Shown here: positions 20,405 to 30,978 of the stretch, in pieces
Layout: each line of letters opens with the position of its first letter
How positions within the stretch are numbered: the stretch's first letter is position 1
Assembly (NCBI GenBank): GCA_036365145.1
Contig: JAEOAD010000048.1
Span: 12,720,501 to 12,784,500 of the forward strand
Reading direction: 5' to 3'
Origin: Orientallactaga sibirica
Taxonomy: Eukaryota > Chordata > Mammalia > Rodentia > Dipodidae
Length of the DNA stretch: 64,000 nt
Translations under genes and position numbers: made by a program
The notes under the pieces: generated by a model
What the model saw: the letters and a program-made list of their open reading frames with translations, nothing else
The model's database searches: none
What the model was told of the DNA's origin: nothing

Positions 20405-20620
20405 AGGGGCCTGGGGAAATGTCTTAGTGATTAAGGCACTTGCCTGAAAAGCCTAAGAACCCAGGATTGATTCCTGAGTACCCATGTAAGCCAGATGCAC
20501 ATGGTGGCACATGCACCTGGAGTTCCTTTGCATTGGCAAGAGGCCTTAGTGTGTCCTTTCTCTCTATCTGTCTCTTTCTCTCTCTCAAATAAATAAATAA
20601 AAATAAAACAATTTTTTTAA
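20405..20620 (+). mobile_element. DIP-like SINE
   Basis: 'GGGGCCTGGGGAAATGTCTT'; followed by AAGAACTAAC at 20621. Confidence 0.9.
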
Positions 20621-20722
20621 AAGAACTAACGGGGGCTGGGAAGATGGCTCAGTAGTTAAAGGTGACTGCTTGGGTTCAGTTCCTAAACTAGCTACATAAG
20701 CTGGATGCAGATAGTGGCCCAA

Positions 20723-20915
20723 GGACTGGAGAGGTGGCTCAGTGGTTGAAAGACCTTGCTTGCAAAGCCTAATGGCTTGGGTTTGATTCCTCAGTATCCG
20801 TGTAAGGCCAGACACACAAAATGGCACATGGTCTGGAGTTTGTTTGCACTGGCAGGAGGCCCTGGCATGTCAATTCTCTCTCTTCTTGCAAATAAATAAA
20901 TTACAAAATAAAAAC
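20723..20915 (+). mobile_element. DIP-like SINE
   Basis: 'ACTGGAGAGGTGGCTCAGTG', B-box 'GGTTTGATTCC'. Confidence 0.88.
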
Positions 20916-20920
20916 ATTTT

Positions 20921-21160
20921 AGAGCTGGAGAGATGGCTTAGTGGTTAAGGTGCTTGCCTGCAAAGCCAAAGGACCATGGTTCAATTCCCCAAGACCCACA
21001 TAAGCCAGATGCACAAGGTGGAGCATGCACCTGCAGTTTGTTTGCAATGCCTGGAGGCCCTGGCGCACCCATTCTATCTGCCTCTCCCTTTCTATCTGCG
21101 CCCCTCTCTCTAAATAAATAAATAAATAAAAACAAAATATTTTAAAAACATTTTAAAATG
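20921..21160 (+). mobile_element. DIP-like SINE
   Basis: 'GAGCTGGAGAGATGGCTTAG', B-box 'GGTTCAATTCC', AAATAAATAAATAAA tail. Confidence 0.92.
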
Positions 21161-21254
21161 TGGCTCAAGCATCTAGTGGTCCTTTTCAGCAGCACCCCCA
21201 CACATGTAGAAATAAATAAGTGAAAATAATAAAATAAAATAAAGAACTAAAGGC

Positions 21255-21595
21255 ACCCAAAGGGGATAATGACACCTTGATATCCAAGCCTGTTTGGTGA
21301 TCAAATGAGGAAGATGATGGGTTCCATTCATTAGCACCTCAGTAATGGAGGGGGCTTTTAGGGCCACAAGAAAGGGGCTTCTGTGGTTCCAACGATAGTT
21401 CATAACAAAATTAAGCCACTTTCCCCAGGCGGCCAGCTCCCCCCATTGATCTGTTTTGCTAGTGAGGGAGAGAAAACCAGTGCCTGGTCACAATGGGGAA
21501 GCACGCTATCACTGAGCCCCATTCCCAGCCCTCTTGTCAAGCACTACTGACATGGTAGAAGGTTGGGCTGAGGCTGCCTCAAAGAAATTCTTTTT
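21255..21595. other. Single-copy-like DNA with an ID remnant
   Basis: No exon signals; an antisense ID element occupies 21455-21532. Confidence 0.5.
21455..21532 (-). mobile_element. ID-type SINE
   Basis: Reverse complement gives 'GGCTGGGAATGGGGCTCAGT' and 'GATAGCGTGCTTCCCC'. Confidence 0.6.
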
Positions 21596-21599
21596 GTTT

Positions 21600-21748
21600 T
21601 GTCTTGTTCGAGGCAAGGTCTCACTGTAGCCCAGGCTGCCCTGGAATTCACTATGTAGTCTCAGGGTGGCCTCAAACTCATGGTAATCCTCCTACCTCTG
21701 CCTCTGGAGTGCTGATATTAAAGGCGTGTGCCACCATGCCAGGCAAAA
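21600..21748 (-). mobile_element. B1 SINE
   Basis: 'TCGAGGCAAGGTCTCACTGT' to 'GTGTGCCACCATGCCAGGC'. AAAGAAATTC before it recurs as TAAGAAATTC at 22128 beyond the next two SINEs. Confidence 0.88.
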
Positions 21749-21769
21749 GTTTAATTGAGATTTTATTTT

Positions 21770-21905
21770 TTCTTTTTGAGGTAGGGTCTCACTCTAGCCC
21801 AGGGTGACCTGGAACTCACTCTGAAGTCCCAGAACTCACGGTGATCCTCCTACCACTGCCTCCTAGGTGCTGAGATTAAAGGAATGTGCCACCATGCCAG
21901 GCCAA
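21770..21905 (-). mobile_element. B1 SINE
   Basis: 'GAGGTAGGGTCTCACTCTAG' to 'ATGTGCCACCATGCCAGGCC'. Confidence 0.88.
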
Positions 21906-21907
21906 TA

Positions 21908-21928
21908 CATTAAAAAGAAGTTATTTAG

Positions 21929-21971
<43 letters not shown>

Positions 21972-22127
21972 GAGAGAGACAGACACACACACAGGGTGTA
22001 CCAGGGCCTCTAGCCACGACAAAGGAACTCCAGATGCATGTGCCACTTTGGTGGGGACTGGGAACCAAACCCGGGTCACTGGCTTTTATAGGCAAGTGCC
22101 TTAACTGCTGAGCCATCTCTCCAGCTC
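21908..22127 (-). mobile_element. DIP-like SINE with long GA tract
   Basis: GA run at 21932-21979; ends 'GAGCCATCTCTCCAGCTC'. Small deletion in the middle. Confidence 0.9.
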
Positions 22128-22223
22128 TAAGAAATTCCTTTCCCAGGTCTAACTTCAGACTTTCTTTATGCTGGGAAAGGTCTTAGGTCTTTTCTTCTTG
22201 CTTTTATTTTAAAGTTGAGAACT

Positions 22224-22363
22224 TTGTGTGTGTGTGTGTGTGTGTATGTGGTAGGGTCATACTCTAGCCCAAGCCAACCTGGCATTCACTATGTAGTTCC
22301 AGGTTGGCCTTCAACACAGAGATCCTCCTACCTCTGCCACCAGAGTGCTGGGATTAAAGGCAA
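22224..22363 (-). mobile_element. B1 SINE with (TG)n in its tail
   Basis: Flanks GTTGAGAACTTT and ATTGAGAACTTT; the A tail has become GTGTGT repeats. Confidence 0.85.
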
Positions 22364-22469
22364 ATTGAGAACTTTAATATATGAACATACTATAATTTGG
22401 TCATATTCCCAACAGTGTGTACTCTTATGTCCCTCTACCCTGTCCCATTTCACTGAACCTTTCCCCAGC

Positions 22470-22795
22470 GGGGTCATAGGCCTTCTTCTGTTGCTACAAT
22501 GGAATACCACAGAGCTGGTAACAGATGGACTTTATTCAGCTCACAGTTGGCTGAGGCTGAGGCTGAGGCTGAGACCAAGGCGCCAGCTGTGGTATCTCGT
22601 GAGGAGCCTGGTGCTAAGTCATACCTAATGTGTTATGTAGGGAATTCTTGGGAATTGAAACATTCCCTCCTGGAAGGAGAAGGGAGTCAGGAAGTCAACA
22701 AGTTTGGGAGAAGTGAAACTTAAAGGGTCATATGACCACTCCCAAAGATTACAGGAGCAGTAAACAACTGGTGAGGGGCAGACCGGCCAAGGTTT

Positions 22796-22851
<56 letters not shown>

Positions 22852-24060
22852 TTTAAAAAAATTTTTATTATTGCCAACTTCCATAATTATAGACAATAAA
22901 CCATGATACTTTCCCCTTCACAGCTCCACCTCCATCATATCCTCTCCCTCTCTCAATCAGTCTCTCTTTTATTTTGATGTCATCATATTTTCCTCCTATT
23001 ATACGGATCTTGTGTAGGCAGTGTCAGGTACTGTGAGGTCATGGATATCCAGGCCATTTTGTGCATGGAAGAATGCATTGTAAGGAGTCCTATCCTTCCT
23101 TTGGCTCTTACGTTCTTTCCACTCCCTCTTTCACAATGGACCCTGAGCCTTGGAAAGTGTGATAGAGATGTTTCAGTGCTGGACACTCCTGTCACTTCTC
23201 AGCACTATGGTGCTTTCTGAGTCATCCCAAGGTCACCGCCAACTGAAAAGAGAAGCTTCTTTAACTAAAAGTGAGAATAGCATTAATATGTGGGTATGGA
23301 CATTTAAGAGGAGTGCTTACTGGACAGTTTGGTGAGCATAGTATATACATTTAGCCAGACACCAGCAGATGTTACACCCCTAGGGCTCATGACTTCCCTG
23401 TCATAGGTTTTCAGTATCAGGCATGTATTCCCTCCAGTGAAGCAGGCCTCCAGTCCAATTAGAGAGCAGTTGGTTTCCCCATAACAACATGCCACTATTG
23501 TACCCATTGACTCACTTGGCCTGGCTGGCCAAATTTAAGGCTTGCAGTGTCCACTGTTGAGTATCTCCACTGATGATTTCTCTCTCCTGTTGAGCTGCAT
23601 ACAGTGTAGCTTTTTCCAGCTTTCTGTCAGCTGCTCTACATGGAGGAGGTTTTCAGCTCAGCTCCAGCAGGATTTCTCAGTGACCTTGCAGCCCAAGTAT
23701 GTGGAGTCTTCAGCAGTAGGGTCTTACCATCTATTCCTGGTGGGAAACCAAGTGTCTTGGGAATTGGCCAGGGTTTTCTAGAAATTTTCTAAACTAAAAA
23801 GGTTGCAAGAGTCCTCCCTAAGGTTATATAAAGGGTAAACAACTGCTTGGGGATCGGGGGACTCTCCAACCAGCCCAGCTGCCTGCAAGTCTCACACTGA
23901 CTTCAGCGATATAACTTCCCTTCACCTATGCTGGGGTGGGCTTTGCAGTGATGCAGTGGGTGATGCAGCTAGCTGTCTTTAAGTCACCCATGCTCCTGTA
24001 AACAACCCCTCACCCTGCTCTGTAAGTAACCCCAATAAACTCATTGGTTCACCAAAACGG
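22470..24060 (-). mobile_element. MaLR-type LTR remnant, split by an L1 insertion
   Basis: Left piece 22470-22784 ('TTCTGTTGCTACAATGGAAT', 'GGACTTTATTCAGCTCACAG') resembles antisense MST/MLT-type LTR. The right piece begins at about 23780. A CTGAGG triplicate lies at 22553-22572. Boundaries and family are uncertain. Confidence 0.45.
22799..23765 (-). mobile_element. L1-type 3'-end repeat, copy A
   Basis: Antisense copy about 970 bp with a (TTTC)n A-tail equivalent. The imperfect 14-bp duplication GGCCAAGGTTTTCT / GGCCAGGGTTTTCT (22785-22798, 23766-23779) fixes both ends, so it is a simple 5'-truncated insertion. Body contains 'GTCATGGATATCCAGGCC' and 'CATGCCACTATTGTACCC', shared with the other copies. 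Resembles the rodent Lx/L1 3' region from memory. Confidence 0.8.
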
Positions 24061-24068
24061 GTTTTCAG

Positions 24069-24258
24069 GGCTGTAGAGATGGCTTAGTGGTTAAGGCAGT
24101 TGCCTGCAAGGATCCCGGTTCAATTCTTCAGGCCCCATGTAAGCCAGATGCACAAGGGGGCACATGCATCTGGAGTTCGTTTGCAGCGGCTGGAAGCCCT
24201 GGCGTGCCCATTCTCTCTCTCTCTCTCTCTGCCTCTCAAATAAATAAAATATATATCT
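24069..24258 (+). mobile_element. DIP-like SINE
   Basis: Flanked by GGTTTTCAG at 24060-24068 and 24259-24267. Tail AATAAATAAAATATAT. Confidence 0.93.
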
Positions 24259-24267
24259 GGTTTTCAG

Positions 24268-24729
24268 TCAACCATGTTTGTCATCTGTGCCCTATCTGAT
24301 TTCCCCAGGGGAAAAGTTTCAAGCGACACCATGGCAGAAAGTAAAAGGGTGGGAAAGCAGGAGGGGCAAGCTTGCTTGGTAGCAGCTGCCCTCTGGGTTG
24401 CTCACTCCCATAGTTAGCATGCTGTCCACTCACAGGACTCAGCCCTTAAACCCAATCCCTTCCCATTAGATCCCCTAGCCCCAACTTCTCGTTAGACTCC
24501 CCCAACCCAGCATGACTACACTGGAATCAGCTTCTAGTATGTGAATTTGGGGCGTGGGGTGGGGCACATCCTCAGCAGGCATAGAGTTCTGGTGGACGGT
24601 CAGAGACTCCCTGCTGGGCATTCTGCAAGACAGAAGATGAGCAAATGAGGTAGACCACGTGGTGCATGCAGCCCACAAGCTGCTCAGAACTGCTTTCCCA
24701 TGCAGCTTTGTGCTGGCAGCTATCTTGTA
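24268..24729. other. Single-copy-like DNA, no gene recognised
   Basis: No repeat signature or exon pattern seen. Confidence 0.45.
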
Positions 24730-24741
24730 TAGCCTAGTCTT

Positions 24742-25687
24742 TTTAAGTTTATTTTTATTTATTTTATTTTTTAATTTTTAAATTAATTATTATTATTTTT
24801 ATTGACAACTTCTATACTTACATACAAAAAACACATGATATTTCCCTCCCCTCCCCCATTCCACTTTAGAACTCCAATCTCCATCATATCCCCTCCCTCT
24901 CTCCATTAGTCTCTCTTTTAATTTGATGTCATCATCTTTTTCTTCTATTTTTGAGGGTCTTGCGAAGGTATTGCTAGGCACTGCAAGGTCATGGATATCG
25001 AGGCCAATTTCTGTCTGGGCGGTTGCATTGTAAGAAGTCATAGCCTTCCTGTGGCTCTTCCATTCTATCCGCCCCCTCTTCTGCAATGATCCCTGAGCCT
25101 TGGAGGGTGTGACAGAGGTGTTTCAGTGCTGGACACTCCTCCATCCCTTCTTCTCAGCACTATGTTGCCTTTTGGATCATCCCAGTGGTCATCGCCATCT
25201 GAAAAGAGAGGCTTCTCTAACCAGAAGTGAGAGTAGCGTTAATATGAGAACATGAACATTAAGCATAGTGCTTTCAGGGCAGCTTGGTGGGAATAATATA
25301 TACATTTAACCAGACAAGTGCAGGCTTTATACCCCTAAGGCTCATGACCTCCCCTGCCATAGACTTTTGCTTAGGTTTTTCAGTACCAGGTATGTATTCC
25401 CTCCTGTAGAGAGGGCCTTCAGTTCAATTATGGAGCAGTTGGTTACCCCAAGAGCAAACATGCCACTATTGCACCCATTCAGTCATTTGGCCTGTATGGC
25501 CAAACTTGAATATTCAGTGTCCACTATTTTCACTGCTGATGACCTCTGTCTCCCATATGGCTGCATGCAGTGCAGCTTTTTCCAGCTTTCAGTTGGCTAG
25601 TCTAAAGGGAAAAAGTTTTCTGCTCAGCACCAGCTTGCTTTCTCAGTGACCTTGCCTCTCAGGCAAGAGATGTCTTCAGCAATTTTT
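24742..25687 (-). mobile_element. L1-type 3'-end repeat, copy B
   Basis: Antisense, A-rich end at 24742-24800, body collinear with copy A ('GTCATGGATATCGAGGCC', 'CATGCCACTATTGCACCC'). Its 5' end abuts a DIP in the same orientation; see the finding at 24730-26332. Confidence 0.8.
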
Positions 25688-25689
25688 AG

Positions 25690-25924
25690 TTTTTTTTTTT
25701 TTAATAAATTTATTTATTTATTTGTTTGTTTATTTGCAAGCAGTGAGAGAGATAGAAGAGAGGCAGACAGAGGTAATGGGTGCACCAGGGCCTCCAGCCA
25801 CTACAAACGAACTCCAGATGCATGTGCCTCTTATGCATCTGGCTTATGTGGGTCCTGGAGAATTGAACAAGGATCCTTTGGCTTCGCAGGCAAATGCCTT
25901 AACTGCTAAGCTATTTTTCCAGCC
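25690..25924 (-). mobile_element. DIP-like SINE, 5' partner of L1 copy B
   Basis: 'ATTTATTTATTTATTTGTTT' tail to 'GCTATTTTTCCAGCC'. Its first bases continue at 26315-26320 after the LTR insertion. Confidence 0.88.
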
Positions 25925-26314
25925 TGTGGTAGTTTGAATATATGTCCCCCAATATATTCAGTGTTTTATTATTTATAGTTTGCATCTGCAATCACCTTGC
26001 TAGAGGCAATGTCACTGGGGGGCGGTCTTAAGGTGTTAATGGTGGGTTTGAGATTCCATTGTAAAGATATGCAAATGTGCCTAGCAGGAGTTCCTGAAGT
26101 GTGCTGTGTGACCTTTTGGCTATAGTTTTGCTCTGTGTGCTGTGGTGGCTGGTTGGCTTTTGCTCTCTCTGCCTGGCCTTGTGAGAGCAGGCCGCTACTT
26201 CTGCTGTTATTGAACTTCCCCTGGATCTGTAAGCTTCAATAAATAATACCCCTTCCTCCATAACTGTGCCTGGTCTGGAAGTACATCTCAGCGAACCTGG
26301 AGCTGTCTGCTACA
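25925..26314 (+). mobile_element. Solo LTR (MaLR-like) inside a DIP
   Basis: Starts TGTGGTAGTTTGAAT, ends CTACA, has AATAAATAATA near the 3' end. A perfect 5-bp duplication CAGCC (25920-25924, 26315-26319) lies within the DIP head, so the LTR is younger than that DIP. Non-coding. Confidence 0.82.
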
Positions 26315-26346
26315 CAGCCCTAGTCTAGTCTTGTTTGTTTGTTGGT

Positions 26347-26488
26347 TTTTCGAGGTAGGGTCTCACTCTAGCCCAGGCTGACATGGAATTCACTATATAA
26401 TCTCAGAATGGTTGTGAACTCATGGCGATCCTCCTACCTCTGCCTCCCACGTGATGGGATTAAAGGCGGGTGCCACCACAGCCAGGGA
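26347..26488 (-). mobile_element. B1 SINE
   Basis: 'CGAGGTAGGGTCTCACTCTA' to 'GGGTGCCACCACAGCCAGG'. Confidence 0.9.
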
Positions 26489-26633
26489 GCCTATTTCCTC
26501 CTCAGGTCTGTGTGCCACTGCAGGGCCCTGTGCCCCACACCTTTCCTAGCAAGTGTGCCTCTGTGGGATGCCATTCTTACTGTCATTCCCAGGGAACCCA
26601 AAGGTGAAAAGGCTCTGTGAAAACTAGGGCTGA

Positions 26634-26827
26634 GATGGAGATGGCTTAGTGGTTAAGGCACTTACCTGCAATGCCAAAGGCCCCAGCTCCATTCCCCAGT
26701 ACCCGTGTAAAGCCAGATGCACAAGGTGGCACATGTATCTGGAGTTCGTTTGCATTTGCTAGAGGCCCTGGTATGCTCATTCTCTCTCTATCTGCCTCTC
26801 TCTCTCAATAAAATAAAATTTAAAAAC
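26634..26827 (+). mobile_element. DIP-like SINE
   Basis: 'GAGATGGCTTAGTGGTTAAG', B-box diverged to 'AGCTCCATTCC'. Confidence 0.9.
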
Positions 26828-27744
26828 ATGCGCTGTGTAGTTTGCCTTCTGAGCTTTGGGCCATGTGCAAACTGTCTACAGCCCAGGTCTGGCTCTGGGC
26901 AGGGGAGCCTCATGCTTGGCTGTGGCAGAGCAGTGAGGAAGGGAGTTTGGGTTCTCAGCACCTCTTTAATCATCCTAGAGACCATGAACCACTTCCGCAC
27001 GCACGAGCTGCCATCGGAAGAAGATGAATGATGGGGAATAAAATCAAGATGAAGTCCTGTGTAAATCTTTCCAGCTCACAAAGACTGTAGAACTCTGAAG
27101 ATGAAAGGGATATGAAAGACAGTCACGTTCTCCCTCCTTAGTTTGCAGCAGTAAAAGCAGAGACCTTAGGAACGGTTATTGAGAAACCTGGCACACACCA
27201 CCCAGCCAGGAGCTGCACCTTTCTCACGGCCATGGTCATGACCACTACACCTGCCATCTTTCCAACTCGGAAAATGGTTCAGGGAAAAAAAAAATCAGTC
27301 CTCCGATCACCTTCACCTCCCACCATCGATGGTTATTGTTACCAGCTGCTACAAATTGGCACCCTTAAAAAGTGGCCCACCCTGCCCATTATTGAGGGTT
27401 ACTGTTCCCAGTACGGCTGGTCGGGAGGGGGGAGAAGAGACAGGTGATTGATGTTCCGAAGTGTAATTACCAGTCTCCTCCCTGGCACCTGGGAACTTCT
27501 GTCACTCAAATCCCTGGGTGTGTGCCCTCAGCAAATTCTAACCCACAGAGCCAATTGCTGACTGCAGTGAACTGTGCCTTTGCCCTCCGGGCATGGGAAG
27601 CAGGAGGAAGTGCCATTTCCTAAACTGGTTGGCCTTGGATGGGAAGATGTCTATGCCTGGCGGAAGCCTTCACAGAGTGAATAATGTGTTTTCTACAATG
27701 CTGTCCAGGATTTTGTGAGGTATCAAGAAAATGTCACAAACTGG
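26828..27744. other. Single-copy DNA with a possible exon
   Basis: About 900 bp free of SINEs, containing the possible exon at 26968-27058 and 'GTGTAATTACCAGTC' near 27459. Could be conserved non-coding DNA. Confidence 0.5.
26968..27058 (+). CDS. Possible short terminal exon
   Basis: An acceptor-like 'CTCTTTAATCATCCTAG' (26964-26980) is followed by an open stretch reading ETMNHFRTHELPSEEDE and a TGA at 27029. AATAAA follows 7 bases later (27037) with a GT-rich 'CCTGTGTAAATC' after it. This is the layout of a small last coding exon with its poly(A) signal. The peptide is acidic and hydrophilic with no known domain and I do not recognise it. Frame and splice phase are inferred; chance occurrence is quite possible. 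Confidence 0.2.
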
Positions 27745-27845
27745 GCCTATAGTGACACAGGTGTAACCCCAACTATTCTGGACACAGAAGGATTGAAAGT
27801 TCAAGGCCAGCCTGAGAAACTTAGCGACATCCTGTTTAAAAAGAA
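27745..27845 (+). mobile_element. B1 SINE, old
   Basis: 'CACAGGTGTAACCCCAACTA' to 'GACATCCTGTTTAAAAAG'. Confidence 0.65.
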
Positions 27846-27851
27846 GTCTGG

Positions 27852-28245
27852 AGGGCTGGGGAGGTGACTGAGTGGTTAAGGTGCTTGCCTGAAAAGCTTA
27901 ATGACCTGGGTTCGATTTCTCAGTACCCAGGAAAGCTGGGTGCATAAAGAAGTACATGTGTCCCAAAGTTTGTTTGCAGTGGCTAGAGGCTCTGGCATGC
28001 CCATTCTCTCTCTCTCTCTCTCTTTTTCTTTTTGGTTTTTCAAAGTAGGGTCTCACTCTAGCCCAGGCTAACTTGGAATTCACAATGTAGTCTTAGACTG
28101 GCCTCAAACTCACAGCAATCCTTCTATTTCAGCCTCCCAAGTGCTGGGATTAAAAGCATGCGCCATCATACCCGGCATTCACCCATTCTTCTTCTCGCTT
28201 TCTGTCTTGTCTTTCTTTGCTTGCAAATAAATAAATAAATTTTTT
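27852..28245 (+). mobile_element. DIP-like SINE split by a reverse B1
   Basis: 5' part 27852-28021, 3' part 28178-28245. CCCATTCTCTCTC and CCCATTCTTCTTC flank the B1. Confidence 0.9.
28022..28177 (-). mobile_element. B1 SINE nested in a DIP
   Basis: 'CAAAGTAGGGTCTCACTCTA' to 'ATGCGCCATCATACCCGG'. Confidence 0.9.
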
Positions 28246-28252
28246 CAAGAAG

Positions 28253-28468
28253 GGAGCTGGAGAGATGGCTTAGCAGTTAAGGTGCTTGCCTACAAAGCCT
28301 AAGGACCTGGGTTTGATTTCCCAGTACCCACGTGAACCAGAAACAATATGGTAGCCCATGCATCTGGAGTTCACTTGCAGTGGTTAGAGGCCCTGGTGTG
28401 TCCATTCTCTCTTTCGCTCTCTTTTTTTTCTCTCTCTCAAGTAAATAAATAAAATATATTTTAAAAAT
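28253..28468 (+). mobile_element. DIP-like SINE
   Basis: 'GGGAGCTGGAGAGATGGCTT', B-box 'GGTTTGATTTCC'. Confidence 0.92.
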
Positions 28469-28985
28469 AATCATTGAGGAAAAAATGGCATGGTCCCCAG
28501 AAGCTCTTGAGAAGCAAATCCTGTCAACACCTCATTTATTGCCCATGCATAGGTAGTGGAGAGCATACGTCAACACCTACCCTTGTAAACACCTAACCTG
28601 CTCCCCATGGGAAACTGGCTTCGGGGGAAATCAGTGCTGTGCTTTGAGGGCATCCTAGGTGTGATCAAGCACCTATCGAATGGGCTCACCATCCTTGGGA
28701 ATTACGGTCAGTCTGCTTTCTGGGTATCTTTCTAGGAAAGACAAGGGATTTGTTACAAGGAAAATGATTTTATCATTTTACAGTTGAGAAACGCAATGGA
28801 TTCTCCCACCGTAAGTATGGGAGCAATTTAGGTGGTCAGTTGAGATCATCTTGGTAGTGACCAGAGTGACAAGACTCCAGCTTCCCTGCCCTGTCCTTTC
28901 CTCCTCTTCCTTCTGTCCTCCCACTTGCAATCCTCTTGCTTCCACCAGTACAGTGCTGGCATTACAAGTGTGTGCACCCCACCCA
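28469..28985. other. Single-copy-like DNA with a faint MIR-like patch
   Basis: 'TTTTACAGTTGAGAAACGCA' at about 28777-28797 resembles the MIR 3' region. No gene recognised. Confidence 0.4.
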
Positions 28986-28989
28986 TCTA

Positions 28990-29227
28990 TAATTTATTTT
29001 TAAATATTTTTCTTTATCTCTTTGTGAGAGAGAAAGAGAGAGGGAAGGAGGGAGGGGGAGAGTGAGAGAGAGAAATGGGCGTGCCAGGGCCCCTAGCCAT
29101 GGCAAAGGAACTCCAGATGCATGCTGCCACCTTGTGCATCTGGCTTTACCTTGGTACTGGGGAACCAAACCCAGGTCCTTAGGATTTGCAGGCAAGCACC
29201 TTAACCACTAAGCCATCTCTCCAGCAC
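28990..29227 (-). mobile_element. DIP-like SINE
   Basis: CTATAATTTATT before it recurs at 29509 after the following B1, so this DIP and the B1 lie between copies of one target. Confidence 0.9.
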
Positions 29228-29237
29228 TCTAATGTAT

Positions 29238-29241
29238 TTTT

Positions 29242-29297
<56 letters not shown>

Positions 29298-29298
29298 T

Positions 29299-29338
<40 letters not shown>

Positions 29339-29345
29339 TTTTCTT
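29238..29345. repeat. (TTTC)n tract
   Basis: About 27 TTTC units, the expanded tail of the reverse B1 that follows. Confidence 0.95.
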
Positions 29346-29508
29346 TTTCTTTTTTTTTTTTTTTTTTTTTAGAGGTAGGGTTTCACTCTAGTCCAGGCTG
29401 ACCTGGAATTCACTATGTTGTCTCGGGGCGGCCTTGAACTCACAGCGATCCTCCTACTTCTGCCTCCCGAGTACTGGGATTTAAAGGCATGTGCCGCCAC
29501 ACCCAGCC
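29346..29508 (-). mobile_element. B1 SINE
   Basis: T run, 'AGAGGTAGGGTTTCACTCTA' to 'ATGTGCCGCCACACCCAGCC'. Confidence 0.92.
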
Positions 29509-29608
29509 CTATAATTTATTATTTTTTTAAAGCAAAAGCCTTCTGTTTTGAAAAGATCACTAATGTTTAGTAGTAACAGAGTTTAAGAGTACTCTGAACA
29601 CAGAGGTT

Positions 29609-29951
29609 TGCATCAATCACCTTCTCATTGCTGGAACAAAATACTTGGCTAGAAGCAGCTTATGGAAGGGAAAGGGTTTACCTCAGCTTATGGTTCCGGG
29701 GGTGGAGTCCATCACTGCGGGAACAGGAAAAGTGCCATCGCATCATCACATCAGTGATGTGATGGAGAACAGACTGCGGGGCCTGGTGGTACCACATCAA
29801 AGCCCTCCTTCCCCATGGTAACACACACTTCCTCTAGCAAGGCTCCACCTCCTAACGGCTCCATAACCTTCCTGCACAGCACCACCAACTGAAGTCAGAA
29901 ATCAAACAAATGAGCCTATAAGGTTTATTTTACATTCAAACCACCCTAACA
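29609..29951 (-). mobile_element. Solo LTR, MaLR type
   Basis: Reverse complement begins TGTTAGGGTGGTTTGAATG and ends GATTGATGCA. Body 'CTTCCATAAGCTGCTTCTAG' matches the sibling LTR layout. No matching 5-bp duplication found, so the edges are approximate. Confidence 0.65.
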
Positions 29952-30195
29952 TGTGTGTCACACACACGCGTGTGCTTTGTAAATTAAACAACAGTAACTG
30001 TGCTTATTCAGGACTCTCTTTCTCACTTAGGAAAAAAAAAAAAATGAACCAAATGTCAGTGTGGAGGGAGGCAAGGCGGCTTCGAGGTCACATCTCCAGC
30101 TCAGCTTCAGTCCTACCCTCTCCAAGCAGGCCATGAGCCAAGACACTTCCCCAAAGTATGGCATGGGAATTTGTGACTATTTCTCTGGCTATGTG

Positions 30196-30232
<37 letters not shown>

Positions 30233-30815
30233 GAGCAAAAACCCCAGGGGTTGGAAGCACATGACTAATGTTCTGTTAACCTAGTAAGTGAGAAAGTCAG
30301 GTCTTTTACTGGAATTTTGAGGTTTTTTTTTTTAAACTTATTTCAGAAATACAAGCAAAAAAAAAAAAAAAAGTCAAAACAGTCTCAGCACATCAAAAAT
30401 AAACCTTCCCGAGCCAAGCAACAGGAAAACAAAAAAACTGGGCTACCCAGGGGTAGTAAAGGAGCGACCCCTTCTTCCTCTCCTAATTTCATCCAGATCC
30501 TGGAAGAGTTTCCTGAGCAGGGAAGGAAAATATTCTGATGGTTATAACGGGTTCCTAGCAATTGCTGGGACTGTGTAGAGAAGGCCAGAGACCAGAAGCT
30601 GGAAAGCCTCTCCTGTCATTGTCCCTGTGTAGAAGACAACTGACACTCCTTCTTCCCTGGAAAGGAAGGACCCTAGATGGTGGCTTTCCTATGAAACTGT
30701 CCATCACTTAGGCTGGGCTTTGGGTCTGGCCCCTGACTCTCCAGCGCTGCTGCCCACACTGGTTTCTATCCTGATTCCTCTTGTATGCTAGGTAATGAAG
30801 TGTTTTTTAAAATTA
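29952..30815. other. Single-copy-like DNA with homopolymer runs
   Basis: T run of about 29 at 30200-30228 and A runs at 30033-30044 and 30357-30372. The runs may mark lost SINEs. No exon supported. Confidence 0.5.
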
Positions 30816-30828
30816 ATATTATTATTTT

Positions 30829-30968
30829 TTTCTGAGGTAGGGTCTCACTCTAGCCCAGGCTGACCTAGAATTCACTATGTTGTCTCAGGGTGGCCTTGAA
30901 CTCTTGGTGATCCTCTTGCCTCTGTCTCCCAAGTGCTGGGATTAAAGGTGTGAGCCATCAAGCCCAGC
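30829..30968 (-). mobile_element. B1 SINE
   Basis: 'TGAGGTAGGGTCTCACTCTA' to 'GTGTGAGCCATCAAGCCCAG'. Confidence 0.9.
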
Positions 30969-30978
30969 TTTATTTTTT

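Larger units (their letters stand above)
20632..21241 (+). mobile_element. DIP-like SINE split by two DIPs
   Basis: Head 20632-20722 ('GGGCTGGGAAGATGGCTCAG') and 3' part about 21162-21241, separated by two forward DIPs. GTGGCCCAAG and GTGGCTCAAG mark the split. Confidence 0.75.

Noticed and set aside
24799..25086. Minus-strand 95-codon frame with GLDIHDL and RGYDGDW phrases that recur in other copies
   Set aside because: It lies in the L1-type 3' repeat and the frame is not kept open across copies A, C and F, so it looks like shared non-coding repeat sequence.
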